64,000 nucleotides of DNA from Tretioscincus oriximinensis (GCA_022410635.1 JAJVDF010000263.1:193997-257996); one strand, 5' to 3'; counted from the stretch's first letter, positions 43,912-55,289 are shown. Numbers and translations are program-made. Notes: generated from the sequence alone by a model not told the origin.

Positions 43912-44112
43912 CTGCGAACCGCGACTGCGGAGGCACCAAAAGTTGCTGCCGGAGGAAGGGGAGATGGTCTGGGAGCCGCCTCTCTATCGTGACTGGAAAC
44001 AGTCGCAGATTGGTGACGCGGCTTCCGGGCGACAGAGGGTATAAAACCCTCCGGTGGCCGCCATCTCTTCACTCTTCAACCCGGCGGTGTGAAACTCTCT
44101 ATTTCACATAGC
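43912..44112 (+). promoter_or_regulatory. isolated GC-rich promoter-like island
   Basis: About 200 bp of GC-rich, CpG-containing sequence in AT-rich surroundings. A TATA box lies in a perfect 5-bp dyad, AGGGT-ATAAA-ACCCT (44036-44050), followed by 'GGTGGCCGCCATCTCTTCAC' and 'AACCCGGCGGTGTG'. It looks like the 5' end of a retroelement of the kind seen on the minus strand at 36.3 and 41.6 kb. No coding region follows. Confidence 0.45.
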
Positions 44113-45745
44113 ATAGAACTAATGCTAGTCCATCTTAGACATGTTGTAAAAGCTCTCTAAAATTGTTTATAATTTCTAATATGGCTCAAGATGCTTAATA
44201 CAAAAATGTTTGTCCTAGGTCAAACTAATATGTATTAATTATAGCTTTTAAAGCAAGTAAGTGCAAAAAGGGCTTAAGGCAGTATATCAACGAATTAAAT
44301 AAACACTAATTTTGTTACTAGACTACACTATTATTCTGATCTTTTTTAAAACATATTTTCAGAACTTATTTCCTGTATCACTTACCTCTGTCTTTTATTA
44401 TTTTTCATACTTTATACTGCTCAGAAATACCTAGTTCCTTTCAGAAGATAAAGTAATATTTTTACTATAGGATTAATTTCATAATCCTTCCCTTTCCTTA
44501 TATAATGCATAACCCCTAATGCTGGTTTTTTCAATTGTTAAAATAAACTTATCATTTATCCTCACCACTTTAGCTAATTTTGCAACTAGGTTCTCAGCAA
44601 GATCCATATGGAAATAGTTGGAAATAACGAACACTACAGTCTTATATTATTTAGGATACTATAGGCCAATTTCAGCACTTTGAACAGAACCAAGATATAA
44701 ACTGATTTCATTAGGCATTGGTAAAAAGTGACCTTTGTGCTGTTATTTCCTGTCATGAATTTACTGAACTTAATGAACAATATGCTCACAAATTTCCAGA
44801 TAAGACAAATTATAGTATTTACCTAAGCTAATCTTGAAACTATTTAATATTTATTTACTATTGTTTTTCCTTTAGAATTCTAAAGCTTGACAAATTTGAT
44901 TTCATTCTCGTCCTACAATTGGAATCACTATAGCAAGTGAACAGATGTTTAAAATAGGCAACTTTGGTTCAACCTTGGTCCTTTCCCAGCAGACATTAAT
45001 TTTCTGCATCTGACTGATTCTAGACTTCTTATCACTGGGTTCCGCGAACACCAGAGCTGACCTATTTTTAAAGCTTGATTAAGCTGCAGAAGCTATGTAA
45101 TCCACAGATGGGTTTCTTGCTCCAGGGTGAAGGTGTGCCATGATGCCCCAACCATTTAGTTGTGGTTTAGTCGTTTCTTGTATTGAGAATTCCTAAAGCC
45201 AGGGATCATATTATTTCATGGTTTTTTGTTTGTATTTCTTGTTATTATGTTTCATGCCATTTAAGAGGAGGAATGAAATAAGTATTTTTTAAATTATTAA
45301 GAGGAGAAATGTGTATGCATCATTCTATTTTTAATAATTACAAAATTCTGAGATTCGGGAAGGCTGTGGCCATACCTTTACTTTAAACCACCTTCAGATT
45401 ATTTTTAGTTCAGAAAGGAAATCAGAAATGCAAATAATTTAGAGGAGTAGTAGTAGTAGTAGTAGTAGTAATAATAATTAATAAATAATGATATTTATAA
45501 CTTATTTTAAAAGTTCTATTTTCCAATGGAAACTTGTGAATATATGAATTTTGTGCCCCTTTCCATGCACAGCTAAAAGAAGAATCACAAATGTCATTAT
45601 GAATAAAAAGTAATGCTTAACAAAAACATAAGTAACAGAGGGCATTGACTGACAGCTATCAGCAAATTCTGACTCAGCAGCTTCAGAGAAAAATTAAAAT
45701 AATTAATTTTACTTCGCAATCAGTAGCACTGATCTCATGTATTGC
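44113..45745. other. no recognised feature
   Basis: AT-rich DNA with an (AGT)n run at about 45447-45470. Confidence 0.4.
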
Positions 45746-45746
45746 T

Positions 45747-45895
45747 AAGAAAGCAATCTCATAGCACCTTTGAGACTAACAAGAAAAAGGTAGGCAGCAT
45801 GTGAATTCATGTTGTTTACTTCTTTCCATTTAGTCTCTAAGGTGTTTCAAGACCTCATAGAATTTCTTTGTCCAGACTAACGTGGCAACTTCTTT
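45747..45895 (+). mobile_element. HP-SINE-like fragment
   Basis: 'ATAGCACCTTTGAGACTAAC', 'AAGGTAGGCAGCATGTG' and 'TTTACTTCTTTCCA' follow the family. 45830-45895 ('TAGTCTCTAAGGTG', 'TCCAGACTAACGTGGC') looks like its complement, perhaps a degenerate hairpin copy. Confidence 0.45.
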
Positions 45896-46137
45896 GGATT
45901 TATCTCAAGATAATTTACTTCTGACCTGGTGCCTGGACTCCAAAAGTGTCTTGTGATGGAAATGCATAATTCCAATTAGAGACATACCTTTGATCTCTAC
46001 AAACATCATCTTAATTCACAATAGATCAAAGTAAAATTCAGAGACAATAAAAATGAGATTCCTTCTGAAAACTTTACTTTCCCTTCACCTTGCTAATCCA
46101 AAGTGATTGTCATTAATACTCTTTGTATGTATGCATG

Positions 46138-46200
46138 TANGTGTGTGTGTGTGTGTGTGTGTACGTGTGTAGTGTGTATGTGTGCATGCATGTATGCGTA
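46138..46200. repeat. (GT)n microsatellite with variant repeats
   Basis: About 11 GT units followed by 'GTGTGCATGCATGTATGC'-type variants. It overlaps the left end of a T3 copy and has erased it. Confidence 0.9.
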
Positions 46201-46532
46201 TGTATATTCTGTGACCAATGTCCCAATTCCATAACATCACTCATTGATCTCATCGCAGTGCAGTCCAAGAAATTTTTGTTTCTTTTTACTCAAAACCACC
46301 AATAGAAACAACTGCTGCATTCTCACGTGTTTTAACATCTTGCGTATAATTTGTGCACACACATAGACTCACGAGAATATGAGGGTTCTCCACAACGATG
46401 TCTGGACAATAGTTTATTCCTTGATAAACGGTGTTTATTGTGGGTCGATTACTGAAAAGTGCTTAGCACGTGTGCCTGAGACTTCCTGATTGCACTCCGA
46501 ATGAGGTAGAAAATGACTGTGTACGTGCAGCC
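46165..46532 (-). mobile_element. T3-family element, partial
   Basis: Shares 'TGTATATTCTGTGACCAATG' with the copy at 1.2 kb and 'AATAGTTTATTCC..ATAAAC' with the others; the right end is 'GTGTACGTGCAGCC'. The left end is lost in the GT repeat, so no duplication can be read. Confidence 0.7.
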
Positions 46533-46559
46533 ATACTTTAAAGTACTTTAAAGACATAG

Positions 46560-46915
46560 TAACTGATGGGCAGAAAGTGAGAACAGACAAAGGAAAGTAT
46601 TTTTTCACCCAGAGGGTCATCGGCCTGTGGAATTTACTTGCTGAAAAGGTGGTGGTAGCTAACAGCTTGGATAGCTTCTAGACAGGTTTATGGAAATCAA
46701 CGGTAAAAATGAGTACTAGGATGGATGTCTGGATGTTGCATCTGGGATGGAGCAACAGGTAGTGCTCCTGAAATGCCATTTGCAGGGAGTCATATTTTGC
46801 TTTCCTCTGTTCGGACTGCCCAGGTGCATCTGGTGGGCCTCTACGTGAGACAGAATGCTGGACTAGATGGGCTCTGACCCGATCCAGTATGGCTCTTCTT
46901 ATGTTCTTATAGTAT
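46560..46915 (+). mobile_element. CR1 LINE 3' end
   Basis: Starts 5'-truncated in 'AAAGTGAGAACAGACAAAGG' (also at 5402-5421), continues through 'TTTCACCCAGAGGGTCAT', then the 3' UTR and terminal 'CTCTTCTTATGTTCTTATAG'. One internal deletion relative to the 4.8-kb copy. Confidence 0.87.
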
Positions 46916-46917
46916 TA

Positions 46918-47455
46918 CAATAGACAGCCATATGGATGCAACCTTTGGGTTTTTTGTGCTCAACAAATGGCAGTAAAGCATGTGCCCGCTGCTTTATTCT
47001 ATATTTAAAAGTATGATTTTATAAGTATAAGTAAATAAATAAATAATAATAATAATAATTAAATCCTATATCAATGTAACAGAGTTAATTCATGAACTTG
47101 ACCTGAAACAACTAAGAAACCTGTCCACATGCATGACAGTTAGTGTCACTTCTTTGGTAATCAGACTGGGTGTGGGAAATATTGCAGAATTTTGTTCCCT
47201 CAGTACTACTGCAAACAATTCTATATTTCTAAAGGCAAGCAGAGAGACCACATGAATGACTATGTTAGCTAGGAAGAAGAGTATATGTGAAAACCCTTTC
47301 AAAGTTCAGTAATTTTATTTGTAGAATGCATCTATTATGAATGGGGTTACCCTCCACCATGATCTGCATTTAGTACACTGAGCTGTAGTCATCAGTTACT
47401 CCTATATCCTGGCTGTCATTCACTTAAACAATGTTACTCATTTTGACCTTTCATG
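46918..47455. other. no recognised feature
   Basis: AT-rich DNA with AAT/AATA runs at 47036-47060. Confidence 0.4.
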
Positions 47456-47456
47456 A

Positions 47457-48021
47457 TGACAAGATAGGGTTGCCATACGTCCCGGGAAGGCGGGACAATC
47501 CTGGTTTGGGGGACTAAAATATAGTCCCCTCTGGGTTTTAAGATAAAATCCCGGTTTTGAATGTAAAAATGCAGGATTTTAAAGGAAAAGGAGCCATCAG
47601 AGCTGATGGCTGCAGCCCGAGCAATGCTTTCTGGGGTCCTGGAAGGAACCTCGGAGCGTGCTGTAGCTGCTCCAATGCTGGAGGCNGGGATTCACGTCAG
47701 GCAAAGACGCCAACTCAACTCCAGTGGAGCAAAAATGCCTGGGTTTGTGACAGGAGGACAGCTCTGTTCTCCTGTCACAAACCCAGGTGTTTTTGCTCTG
47801 CTGGAGGCGAGTTGGCGTGCTTTGCCTGACGCGAACCCCCGCCTCCAGCATTGGAGCACCTACGCACACACACGCATGTACACACAGATGCTTGCGGTGA
47901 GACAGGCAAAACAGAGGTTCTGCCTGTCTCACTACAAGTGTCCGTATGTGTGCGGGTGCACGCACCCCCCCCACCCCGTCCCAGTTTTGGGCTGCCAAAA
48001 TATGGCAGCCCTATGACAAGA
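47457..48021. mobile_element. palindromic hAT element with 8-bp target duplication
   Basis: TGACAAGA occurs directly on both sides (47457-47464 and 48014-48021). The element (47465-48013, 549 bp) begins TAGGGTTGCC and ends GGCAGCCCTA, a hAT-like terminus, and an 8-bp duplication is the hAT hallmark. The middle is a long palindrome with arms of about 95 bp (47667-47761 and 47764-47860) separated by two bases. No transposase; the 90-136-residue frames on both strands mirror each other through the palindrome and are not genes. Confidence 0.9.
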
Positions 48022-49140
48022 GTAACATGAAAACATGGCTGGTTCATCAGTCTACAGCTATTCACATTCCCAGACTATACACAGATATGTTAATCTGGTA
48101 TACAGCTTCATTGTTGTCTGGATTATTAAAACAGGGTATATTGCAGTAGATCCATTAAACAGGAATTAAACAAGACAAATGGAGAAAAGGCCTTAGATAC
48201 TTGTAAAACTAGTCCCAAAGCAATCTGTAGCCATTGAATAACACCTTTGGTCTGCAGTTCTATATAGACTGATTGAGATCATGTTCTGTTGGTATATTAC
48301 ACTGCTGAAGACAGACCATCTGCTACCAGGAACCCTCAAAGTGAGAATTTTAGGACTGAGTGATGGCTTTTCTTTTGGTTGCTGCTATTGCTGCACTTCC
48401 TGTATACCCAGGTGGTAGGAGTGTTGCTGCTGTTGTTTCAGAGGCCTAGTGCAGAAAGAGAAAGAGATTCTGGCAATGAGTAATATTTGTTCCTCTCAAG
48501 ATTGGGGATATTAATAACTCTGCTGTCTTTGCAAGCCTATGTAGGATTGCTGTTTTGGTTAATGAACCACCATTAAAGGGGCAACACCAAAGGGAACTGC
48601 CTCTTGTGGTTGAAAAATGTTCCCCTTGGTTCAGGACCTTAGGAATAGACTGGGGTGGACAGAATGGGTTGTTAAACAGGTTTCTTTCAGCGTTTAATAT
48701 ATTATTTTTGCTTATTTGCAGTGCCTGTAAAGAAAGTGAGAAGGAGGGAGGAAGGAATTGTTATTAAGAACAGGGATCACTGTGATACCAGACAAGGAAA
48801 GATATGATGCTAAGATTCAGAACACTTGCTTTCAAAGGGATGTTACATTCATTAAAACCATCTCTCCTGGGAAAGTTTGGGAATGCCTTTCAACTGGCAC
48901 ATTAAACAACAGTTTGGTATTAAAATGTCGGTCATCCATTACTTGGTCAAAATGAAATGAGTGTCTTGGCATGTATGCTAAAATCCAGGCAGAGCAAATG
49001 GTTGAGCCTTGTCCCACCTAATTCTTTTCCCCATTAGGTGCCCTATTGCTCCATATCTGTTGAATGGAGAGAGCTGGACTACAGCTCAATATAAAAAGTA
49101 TAAGCCAGAGTGATTATATTGGGTTTACTGCATCCAAAGC
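48022..49140. other. no recognised feature
   Basis: Mixed-composition DNA; short frames at 48555-48955 have no recognisable domain. Confidence 0.4.
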
Positions 49141-49367
49141 CACTATTACTCAATTTCAGAGAAATAGCCTTGTTAGTCTAGTAGAAAGTCCAGCAAAGGA
49201 GCTAGCAGCACTTTGAGACTAACTTGAGAAAAGTGGGGGGCATAAACTTTCGTAGACACGTCTACTGAGGATCTGAAGAAGTAGACGTGTCTACGAAAGC
49301 TTATGCCAAACACTTTTCTCAAGTTAGTCTCAAAGTGCTGCTAGCTCCTCTGCTGCACTATTACTCA
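49141..49367. mobile_element. hairpin HP-SINE with 12-bp target duplication
   Basis: CACTATTACTCA flanks the element directly (49141-49152 and 49356-49367). From 49153 it opens 'ATTTCAGAGAAATAGCCTTG'. The left arm (about 49188-49265) runs to the family's 3' end 'GTAGACACGTCTACTGAGGA'. The right arm (about 49276-49355) is its reverse complement and stops at almost the same internal point as in the 16.3-kb copy. The loop is only about 10 bases. Confidence 0.9.
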
Positions 49368-49538
49368 TACTATGATGGGGAAAGTGCTATGAAAGCATCT
49401 TTTACCTATGTTTTTATATGACATGATGTCACACTTTTGTTACATTACTTATTGCATGAGTGCTGTGTAACAGTGTGACAATTGTACGATAGTCACAAAA
49501 TAGTAGAGTGACAAACTACCTATCTGGATGCAGACTAA

Positions 49539-49580
49539 GATGCTACTGGGCCAATTTCATTGAGTTGGCCCAGTAGTATC
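49539..49580. repeat. short perfect-looking hairpin
   Basis: GATGCTACTGGGCCAA and TTGGCCCAGTAGTATC: 16-bp arms with one mismatch and a 10-base loop. Could be a leftover of a DNA element or a fold in an RNA; no flanking signal found. Confidence 0.6.
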
Positions 49581-51243
49581 TAAATGTCTAGCCAATGGCT
49601 AAACCAATGTCTAGACACAACCCTGTTGCTTTGACCATGGCATGGATAACTATAAGAGCAGAAAGAGATTTGTATTTCATATGAGAGGGGCAAAATTATT
49701 TATGTAGGATGGATATACCTTACTGAATATAAATATGTCTGCTTGTTTAATCTTCTTTGTAAACATAACTGAATAGATAATGCATGTTCTCATTAGCCAT
49801 ATGTATAACAACTTCTTTTGTTTACTTGCTTCTTAGGAAATCCGGTCAGAGGTGATAGATAGCTTTTAAAATTAATAAGAAACTTAACATTAACAATGTG
49901 CTTTGCTGCTCGATTGCTTGTATTTAGACAGCAGAAACATGAAAATCAATTAAAACCCTGTCTTTGCTTATTTCCATGTTTCCACGCATGCTTAACATCT
50001 GTGACTTCTCAAAATGTTTGGTGCATTTCATTTATCATACATGGTATTTGCATAATGCAAACTTCCTCTTTAGGCACTTTACTTTTGAAAATTTCCAGCT
50101 TATTGTTGCTATGTAGATTTCACATAAAGAACAGGCACAGGAGATTTGACTGCATTAATGTGTGCAAATATAAGACCCATCTTTTTACATTTATATTAGT
50201 ATGGCATATACCTTTCAATTCCATGCAAGGCATTTCGTCTCATTTTATTTTATTTCAAAGACCATTAAAATTCTATTAGCTGCTTGCAAATATTATTTCA
50301 TGCCATCTGCATTTGCTCCAAAAGTTGTGATAACAGCTGCAGTCATTTGTATGCATTTGTGTATGTGTGTACACTGGCACTTATTGAGTAAAAGAGCTAT
50401 TTCCCTCCTCTGCTGTCAATGAAGATTTAACTGAATGCTGTGACAATTTGTTTGTAAATCACTCTCTCTGCTTTATTATTTGATTTATTAGGAGGACAAG
50501 AAGGAAGCAAAAAGTCAAAGGTTTACCAAGCTGACTTATCACAAGCAATACAAAGGGACGCAGTTTCTTTCTATACATGCATTTGTATGGCTGTTTGGCT
50601 ATGGTGCTAGGTTGACAGTGATTAAGAACTTCACAATAGAGGGAAAAACCCACTTTCCCAATTCAAAACATAGAGCAGCCATAGCAATCTGGAAGACATA
50701 GAAATATGAATATTTTGTAATTGCAACTGTAGAACTGACCACTAAGTAACATAAACCCAGAAACGTAGAGCGTTAGATTCATAATGGTTATAGGAGATGT
50801 ATTACTAGCACTAGGGAAATACTAATATTAGGAATCAGATAACTCCATCTGCTCCTCTTGTGATTAAATAATGTAAGTTCAAAGCAGTATGTCTGCAGTT
50901 AACAAGTATTTTGGGAGCTTCACAATTAGAAAGAGTCACTTCTCCATGCACATAAGATCATTTAAGAAAGGTCTAATGAGTCACAGGGGGAGAGTTTATA
51001 AGGTTAGTTCACTCCCTTGCTTTTCTCTTTTCTAGGAGCAAATGGGGCTGGTCCCTGTAAGAACTAAAATGGTATTCAAATATATAGGTGTCCATAGTGC
51101 GATGACCTCAAAAGTTACACAAACTTTGAGATGAATCATATCTAGTAATTCTGACTATAGGAGGTGTACCTTTTGCACTCTGTCCATATTCTGGATCCAG
51201 ATGTGCTGGCCCACAGGTCCATATTAGCATGTGGATCCCATGG
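49581..51243. other. no recognised repeat; possible conserved non-coding stretch
   Basis: 49890-50400 is repeat-free with octamer- and homeobox-like words ('ATTTGCATAATGCAAAC', 'TTTGTATGCATTTGTG'). Overlapping frames up to 127 residues lack domains and are AT-rich. No firm call. Confidence 0.2.
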
Positions 51244-51244
51244 C

Positions 51245-51395
51245 CATGAGCCTTTCTTCACTAGAACTTATTTTGGGATATATCTCAGAATAGGCATGCT
51301 AGCGGTAGGTCTTAAATATGGTTTCTTATACTAGCATGTGGATAGCCAGCCTCCTATCCTAAGACGTGACCAAGAATTAGGAGCAGTGCTGAAAT
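51245..51395. mobile_element. MITE-G family foldback element, diverged
   Basis: 'CTAGAACTTATTTTGGGATA' on the left pairs loosely with 'CCAAGAATTAGGAGCAGTG' on the right. The inner 'ACTAGCATGTGGATAGCCAG' matches the other copies. Confidence 0.5.
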
Positions 51396-51683
51396 GACTT
51401 ACATATCCTCTTAATTCAGATTAAAAGTTCCTGGAAAAAGGTCCCCAGATGCAACCAGATACCAATTGGATGCCATCTTGGGGGGTTGTAGACCTTTCTT
51501 AAAAGATAACAGGAACGATTATTTCCATTACCTCCAGCACCGTTAGAATCTCTCACTTGTGGTCTGGCTGGATATAGAATCAGTGGAATGTCAGATCTGC
51601 TTATGGAGAAGTGCAGATGAACCCTCCAGGTGTCCCCATGTTGAGAGGTGGACTTGTGCAGAAAGTGGTAGGAAGGAACTTAC

Positions 51684-52273
51684 CTAGTCATAGCAATGGA
51701 ACCGCTGTTCCTCCTGCCATAGACAGCATGGGAAGGAGCCTGAAGCAATCACCAGTGGGATCCAACAAGGTGAGTTCAAACTATTCTCTGTGACGCCAGC
51801 AACAGCAGTGTTTGGGGACTTCTTTTCACACACAGCAGCAGCACTATCAATTTTGACTTGGTGGGCAGAAGCAGGTTCCTTTTTTCTACTCACTGCTCCC
51901 AACATCACAGCATGCTGGAGACCACCGTCCTGTTTCTGAATAAACACCACCTGGCTATTTGGTGATGCTGAACCACCAAAGTCACATTTAATACATTGAT
52001 AAGCTTGTGTCCAGTGCACAAAAAGTTCACACAGCACCAGAGATAGCAGGAACAATAATTCCCATTACCCCAAAAAGGGCCACTGTATACCCAGCCAGCA
52101 ATCTTTTTTAAAAAGCTTCTTAACATTTGCACTGGTTGGCTCATGTTTACTTCAGCTGTGTTTATTACATTACCTGCACAAAACAAAAGTTTGAGCAACC
52201 TTGAAATCTGCATGATGTACCTATAACTAATCCAAATTATCATCTTTTCAATCTGACTATTCATCCTTGGCAT
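51684..52273 (-). other. two overlapping minus-strand open frames, unidentified
   Basis: Frames of 122 residues (51905-52273) and 123 residues (51684-52055) overlap by about 150 bp in different phases, as if one coding sequence had suffered a frameshift. The first contains a hydrophobic, Cys- and Trp-rich stretch ('GNGNYCSCYLWCCVNFLC'), the second 'SPNSQVVFIQKQDGGLQ' and a Trp/Cys-rich end. I do not recognise the family; a decayed membrane-protein portion of a retroelement is one possibility. It may equally be chance. Confidence 0.25.
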
Positions 52274-52280
52274 ACACTAG

Positions 52281-52365
52281 CTTTAAAACCATCTTCAGTC
52301 CCAAAGAACTGGACAGAAAACTACAAAATGTGTAATTTTCCTTAAGACTGAAGATGGTTTAAAAA
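52281..52365. repeat. short foldback repeat
   Basis: 'TTTAAAACCATCTTCAGTC' at 52282-52300 is complementary, with one or two mismatches, to 'GACTGAAGATGGTTTAAAA' at 52347-52365. The same phrase occurs singly near 25327 and, more loosely, near 55492, so it is a dispersed repeat end rather than a unique hairpin. Confidence 0.6.
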
Positions 52366-52374
52366 CACCTGTGG

Positions 52375-52778
52375 GACCACAACACTTACCAGTACCATAA
52401 TTCCATTTCATTTTAGGAGAACTATATTACTTTGTATGTCTAGTTGTTTTGCCTTTTATTATTTTATCTCCCGATGCTACTGAAATTAATTGTCTACCGG
52501 TTTTACAGAGTCTGATGGAACAAGTAAAATTGTTTCTATCACAACTCAGTGTTCTCATTTGTTCAGAGTGTTCAACAACACTCTGAGCAGCATCCACATT
52601 ATTGCAATTTAACACCATGGGAAGCACAAGAGGGAAACGCAATGATTCTCATTTTGATTTATTTGGACCAGAGGCTGATTACTGTAAATATTTTCTAAAG
52701 GTGAAACAGCAAAGTCATTCAAAATGATTTCTGTCCTCCTTCCCCTTCTCCATGTTTGTTCATTTTCTTTTGAGATAC
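52375..52778. other. no recognised feature
   Basis: No repeat or coding match recognised. Confidence 0.35.
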
Positions 52779-52779
52779 T

Positions 52780-53045
52780 CAAAGGAACTCAGGCATCAGT
52801 GTAAACCAACTCACTCTCGGTAATCCTCTCTGAGCCATGAATTTAAATACCTTGTTCCCATTAGCACCTTTAATAGTCTCTTCTAAGAATCTCTGATGAG
52901 GTTAAGACTGCCTTTGCCAAAGGGTCACAATGGTTCACGGCACATGCCGTAATTCTGCAATGCTCTACTGCGTGGGAAGCCTGTTTCTCAAATGGAGCAT
53001 TTAAAATTATGGCTTAATGATGGGGAGATAAAAAATGTGATCGTC
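52780..53045. other. candidate conserved non-coding element
   Basis: Repeat-free, balanced composition, containing a nuclear-receptor-like 'AGGGTCACAATGGTTCA' and homeodomain-like 'AAATTATGGCTTAATGATG'. No open frame of note. The appearance fits a conserved enhancer, but no comparison was possible. Confidence 0.22.
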
Positions 53046-53568
53046 ATCATTATTAACTAGTAAAATCAGAACAGCACCACTTATGAGCTGCTTACTATTC
53101 CACAACCTCATATGCCCCTAAGATAAAGTTCATGCAATAAAGTTTCAGAGAAGTCAATGCCCATGAAAAACTACTATGCAGAATTATTCTCATTGCTATG
53201 CTGCATATTCAAAACATGCCACAAAAATAGCCTTTATGTTCATCATTTTTCCTTTTAAACCGTGAAAAACTCATTCCAGCAACTTCCCTAAATGCTATTC
53301 TGTAAACAGNTTTTAAAATGCATAGGAGTGTTAAGGTGTCTTTAAAAAATACAGTTCTTGCTTTCCCATGAGATACATAGAAAGCTTTTGGCAGTTGAGT
53401 GAAATCAAGAGAACACAACTCATTCTTTCAATTTAATCTTCCTTAACACTGAAGCTCTTGTTAAGTCCAGATACTCAGAGGCTCCTTCTAAGTGGGTTCA
53501 TTTCAGTGTCTCTGGATATTCACCAAGCACACTGCCATATGGCTCCCCAATGTCCTCAAAACCCAGCA
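53046..53568. other. no recognised feature
   Basis: AT-rich DNA. Confidence 0.35.
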
Positions 53569-53570
53569 AA

Positions 53571-54250
53571 ACTGTATATACTCAAATATCAGTCTAGTTT
53601 TTCTGCACATTTTAATGTTAAACCCCCCCCCCTCGACTTATACTCGGGTGCAGTGCAGGTATCTCTTCTGCTCCCCCAGGGCTACCTTGGCCTTCTCCAT
53701 CCTCACCTTTTTCCCCAGTCACAGGTGAGGTTACACTTCCCAGCATGCTCCAGTGTCTTTCCTCCTCAACCCTGCATAGTGGGAGGCTGCTGCTCCCTTT
53801 GCTGCCTCCCTCTGGACCAATGCCTGAGGTGGGTTTCACTAGCACCCCCAGTGTGCAGGTGCTGGAGGAGAATGTGGCAGTGGCGGCAGCAGCAGTGGTC
53901 ATCATCATATCATATCTATTCGGCAAGGCAAGGGTGATGTAGTACCAAAGCCTCCTTGCTGCCAGCATCCTTTATGTGTGCTTGACCATCCCGGGTTTGG
54001 GACCCAAGAAGCGGATGCCAAGGATGCCCAGGAGCCTCCAGCATGTGGACCTGAGAACTGCATGGCCTAAGGGAGGCTGCAGGCCCCAGGAGGCGACAGG
54101 CACCTTAGAAAGGAAGCGTTGGATTCCTTTCCTTCCTTTGTCCCCCTAACTGCATTTCCCACCCTAGTCTTATACTCGAGTCAATAAGTTTTCCCAGTTT
54201 TTCTGGTAAAATTAGGAGCCTCGACTTATACTAAGGTCGACAAATATTGT
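53571..54250. mobile_element. TIR-bearing DNA element, class unknown
   Basis: Left end 'CTGTATATACTCAAATATCA' and right end (inverted) 'GGTACAATATTTGTCGACCT'. Inside the ends, 'CCTCGACTTATACTCGGG' (about 53631) and 'CTAGTCTTATACTCGAG' (about 54163) repeat the 'CTCGACTTATACT' motif that ends the element at 54223. The interior is GC-richer and non-coding; the 159-residue frame at 53458-53937 crosses the element edge. No certain target duplication. Confidence 0.6.
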
Positions 54251-54251
54251 A

Positions 54252-55028
54252 CCTGTATTTTTGTTCCAGATGCTCTGATTTTGTCTTTCTGGGGAGCAAA
54301 AAGGCCTTGTCACACAATGGGGGACAACAATGGAATTAATTTCTGATTCCTGATAGAATTTATGGGCATGTTCTCAACTTCTGGGAATGGCATTGATCCT
54401 TCAAGAACCTAGAGAAATATGTAGCATGGACTATATCATGCCTTCAGGGCCTGCATTACAACTTCTTTTATTGAAGCTAGGGTGAACCAACTGCTTGTGA
54501 TGTACGAAATTGTAAAATCCTTTCTTTTAAGGTTAAATGTCTGTTCCTTTAGTCCAGTGACTATGGCTAAGATTCATAGGGATTATTGTCATTAAACAGA
54601 CAAATGGCTATTTATGCACATAGGACTTATTTTTTTAACAAGAATTGTACTACTTTTCATTCCCTCTCAGATAGTTAACAGTAATCAATGGAAGGACAGG
54701 AGCTAGAATCCTGACAATTTATGCGATCATTGAAGAATACGCCTTTTCTAAAGGAAAACAATTTAAGGGCAAAACAGTTTATGTTAATTAGATAATTTTC
54801 TATTCACTTTTACAGAAAATGCACATAATGACTTTATTTTAAAAGCATCCCTGATGTTCACATGATCTGGTAGTTACCAATCATAATGAAAGATTAGAGT
54901 TCTTTGTAATACGGTTTACTTATGGATTATTTCCCAGTTCCTGTTAAGCTGGTGAGTTTTTAATCTCTTGGCATTAACCCAAGCGTTCTGCATCATGAAA
55001 GCTAGAATATCCTGTTTCACATACAATG
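54252..55028. other. no recognised feature
   Basis: AT-rich DNA without recognisable elements. Confidence 0.45.
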
Positions 55029-55029
55029 T

Positions 55030-55285
55030 AGTATTTTTCATTTTTGCAAAACAATTTGCCAGTCGGTACAGTAGGGTGCATTCATGTTTTCACACGGCAT
55101 TCTTCCTTCTTTGAACTGATGCACCCAGGAATACACATTTGACACATCCATGGCACCATCACCATATGTCTCACTCAACTGGCGATGAATTTCAATTGGT
55201 GTCACACCATGCAAATGGAGAAATCGAATGATTACACACTGATCGTGTAATGAAAACATCACCATTTTTAGTATCAAAAACAGTC
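55030..55285 (-). pseudogene. mariner-type transposase N-terminal fragment
   Basis: The 79-residue frame 55038-55277 reads 'QCVIIRFLHLHGVTPIEIHR' and 'DVSNVYSWVHQFKEGR', the N-terminal helix-turn-helix region of mariner/SETMAR-type transposases (compare 'G.SA.EIH..L...YG..A.S...V..W...F..GR'). Only this DNA-binding part is present; no catalytic DDD/D segment or terminal repeats were found. Different in sequence from the fossil at 34.6 kb. Confidence 0.75.
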
Positions 55286-55289
55286 CTCA

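Noticed and set aside
47557..48065. Overlapping frames of 90-136 residues on both strands
   Set aside because: They mirror each other through the hAT palindrome.
53458..53937. A 159-residue plus-strand frame
   Set aside because: It crosses the edge of a TIR element and includes a C-run; composition is that of the element's GC-rich centre.
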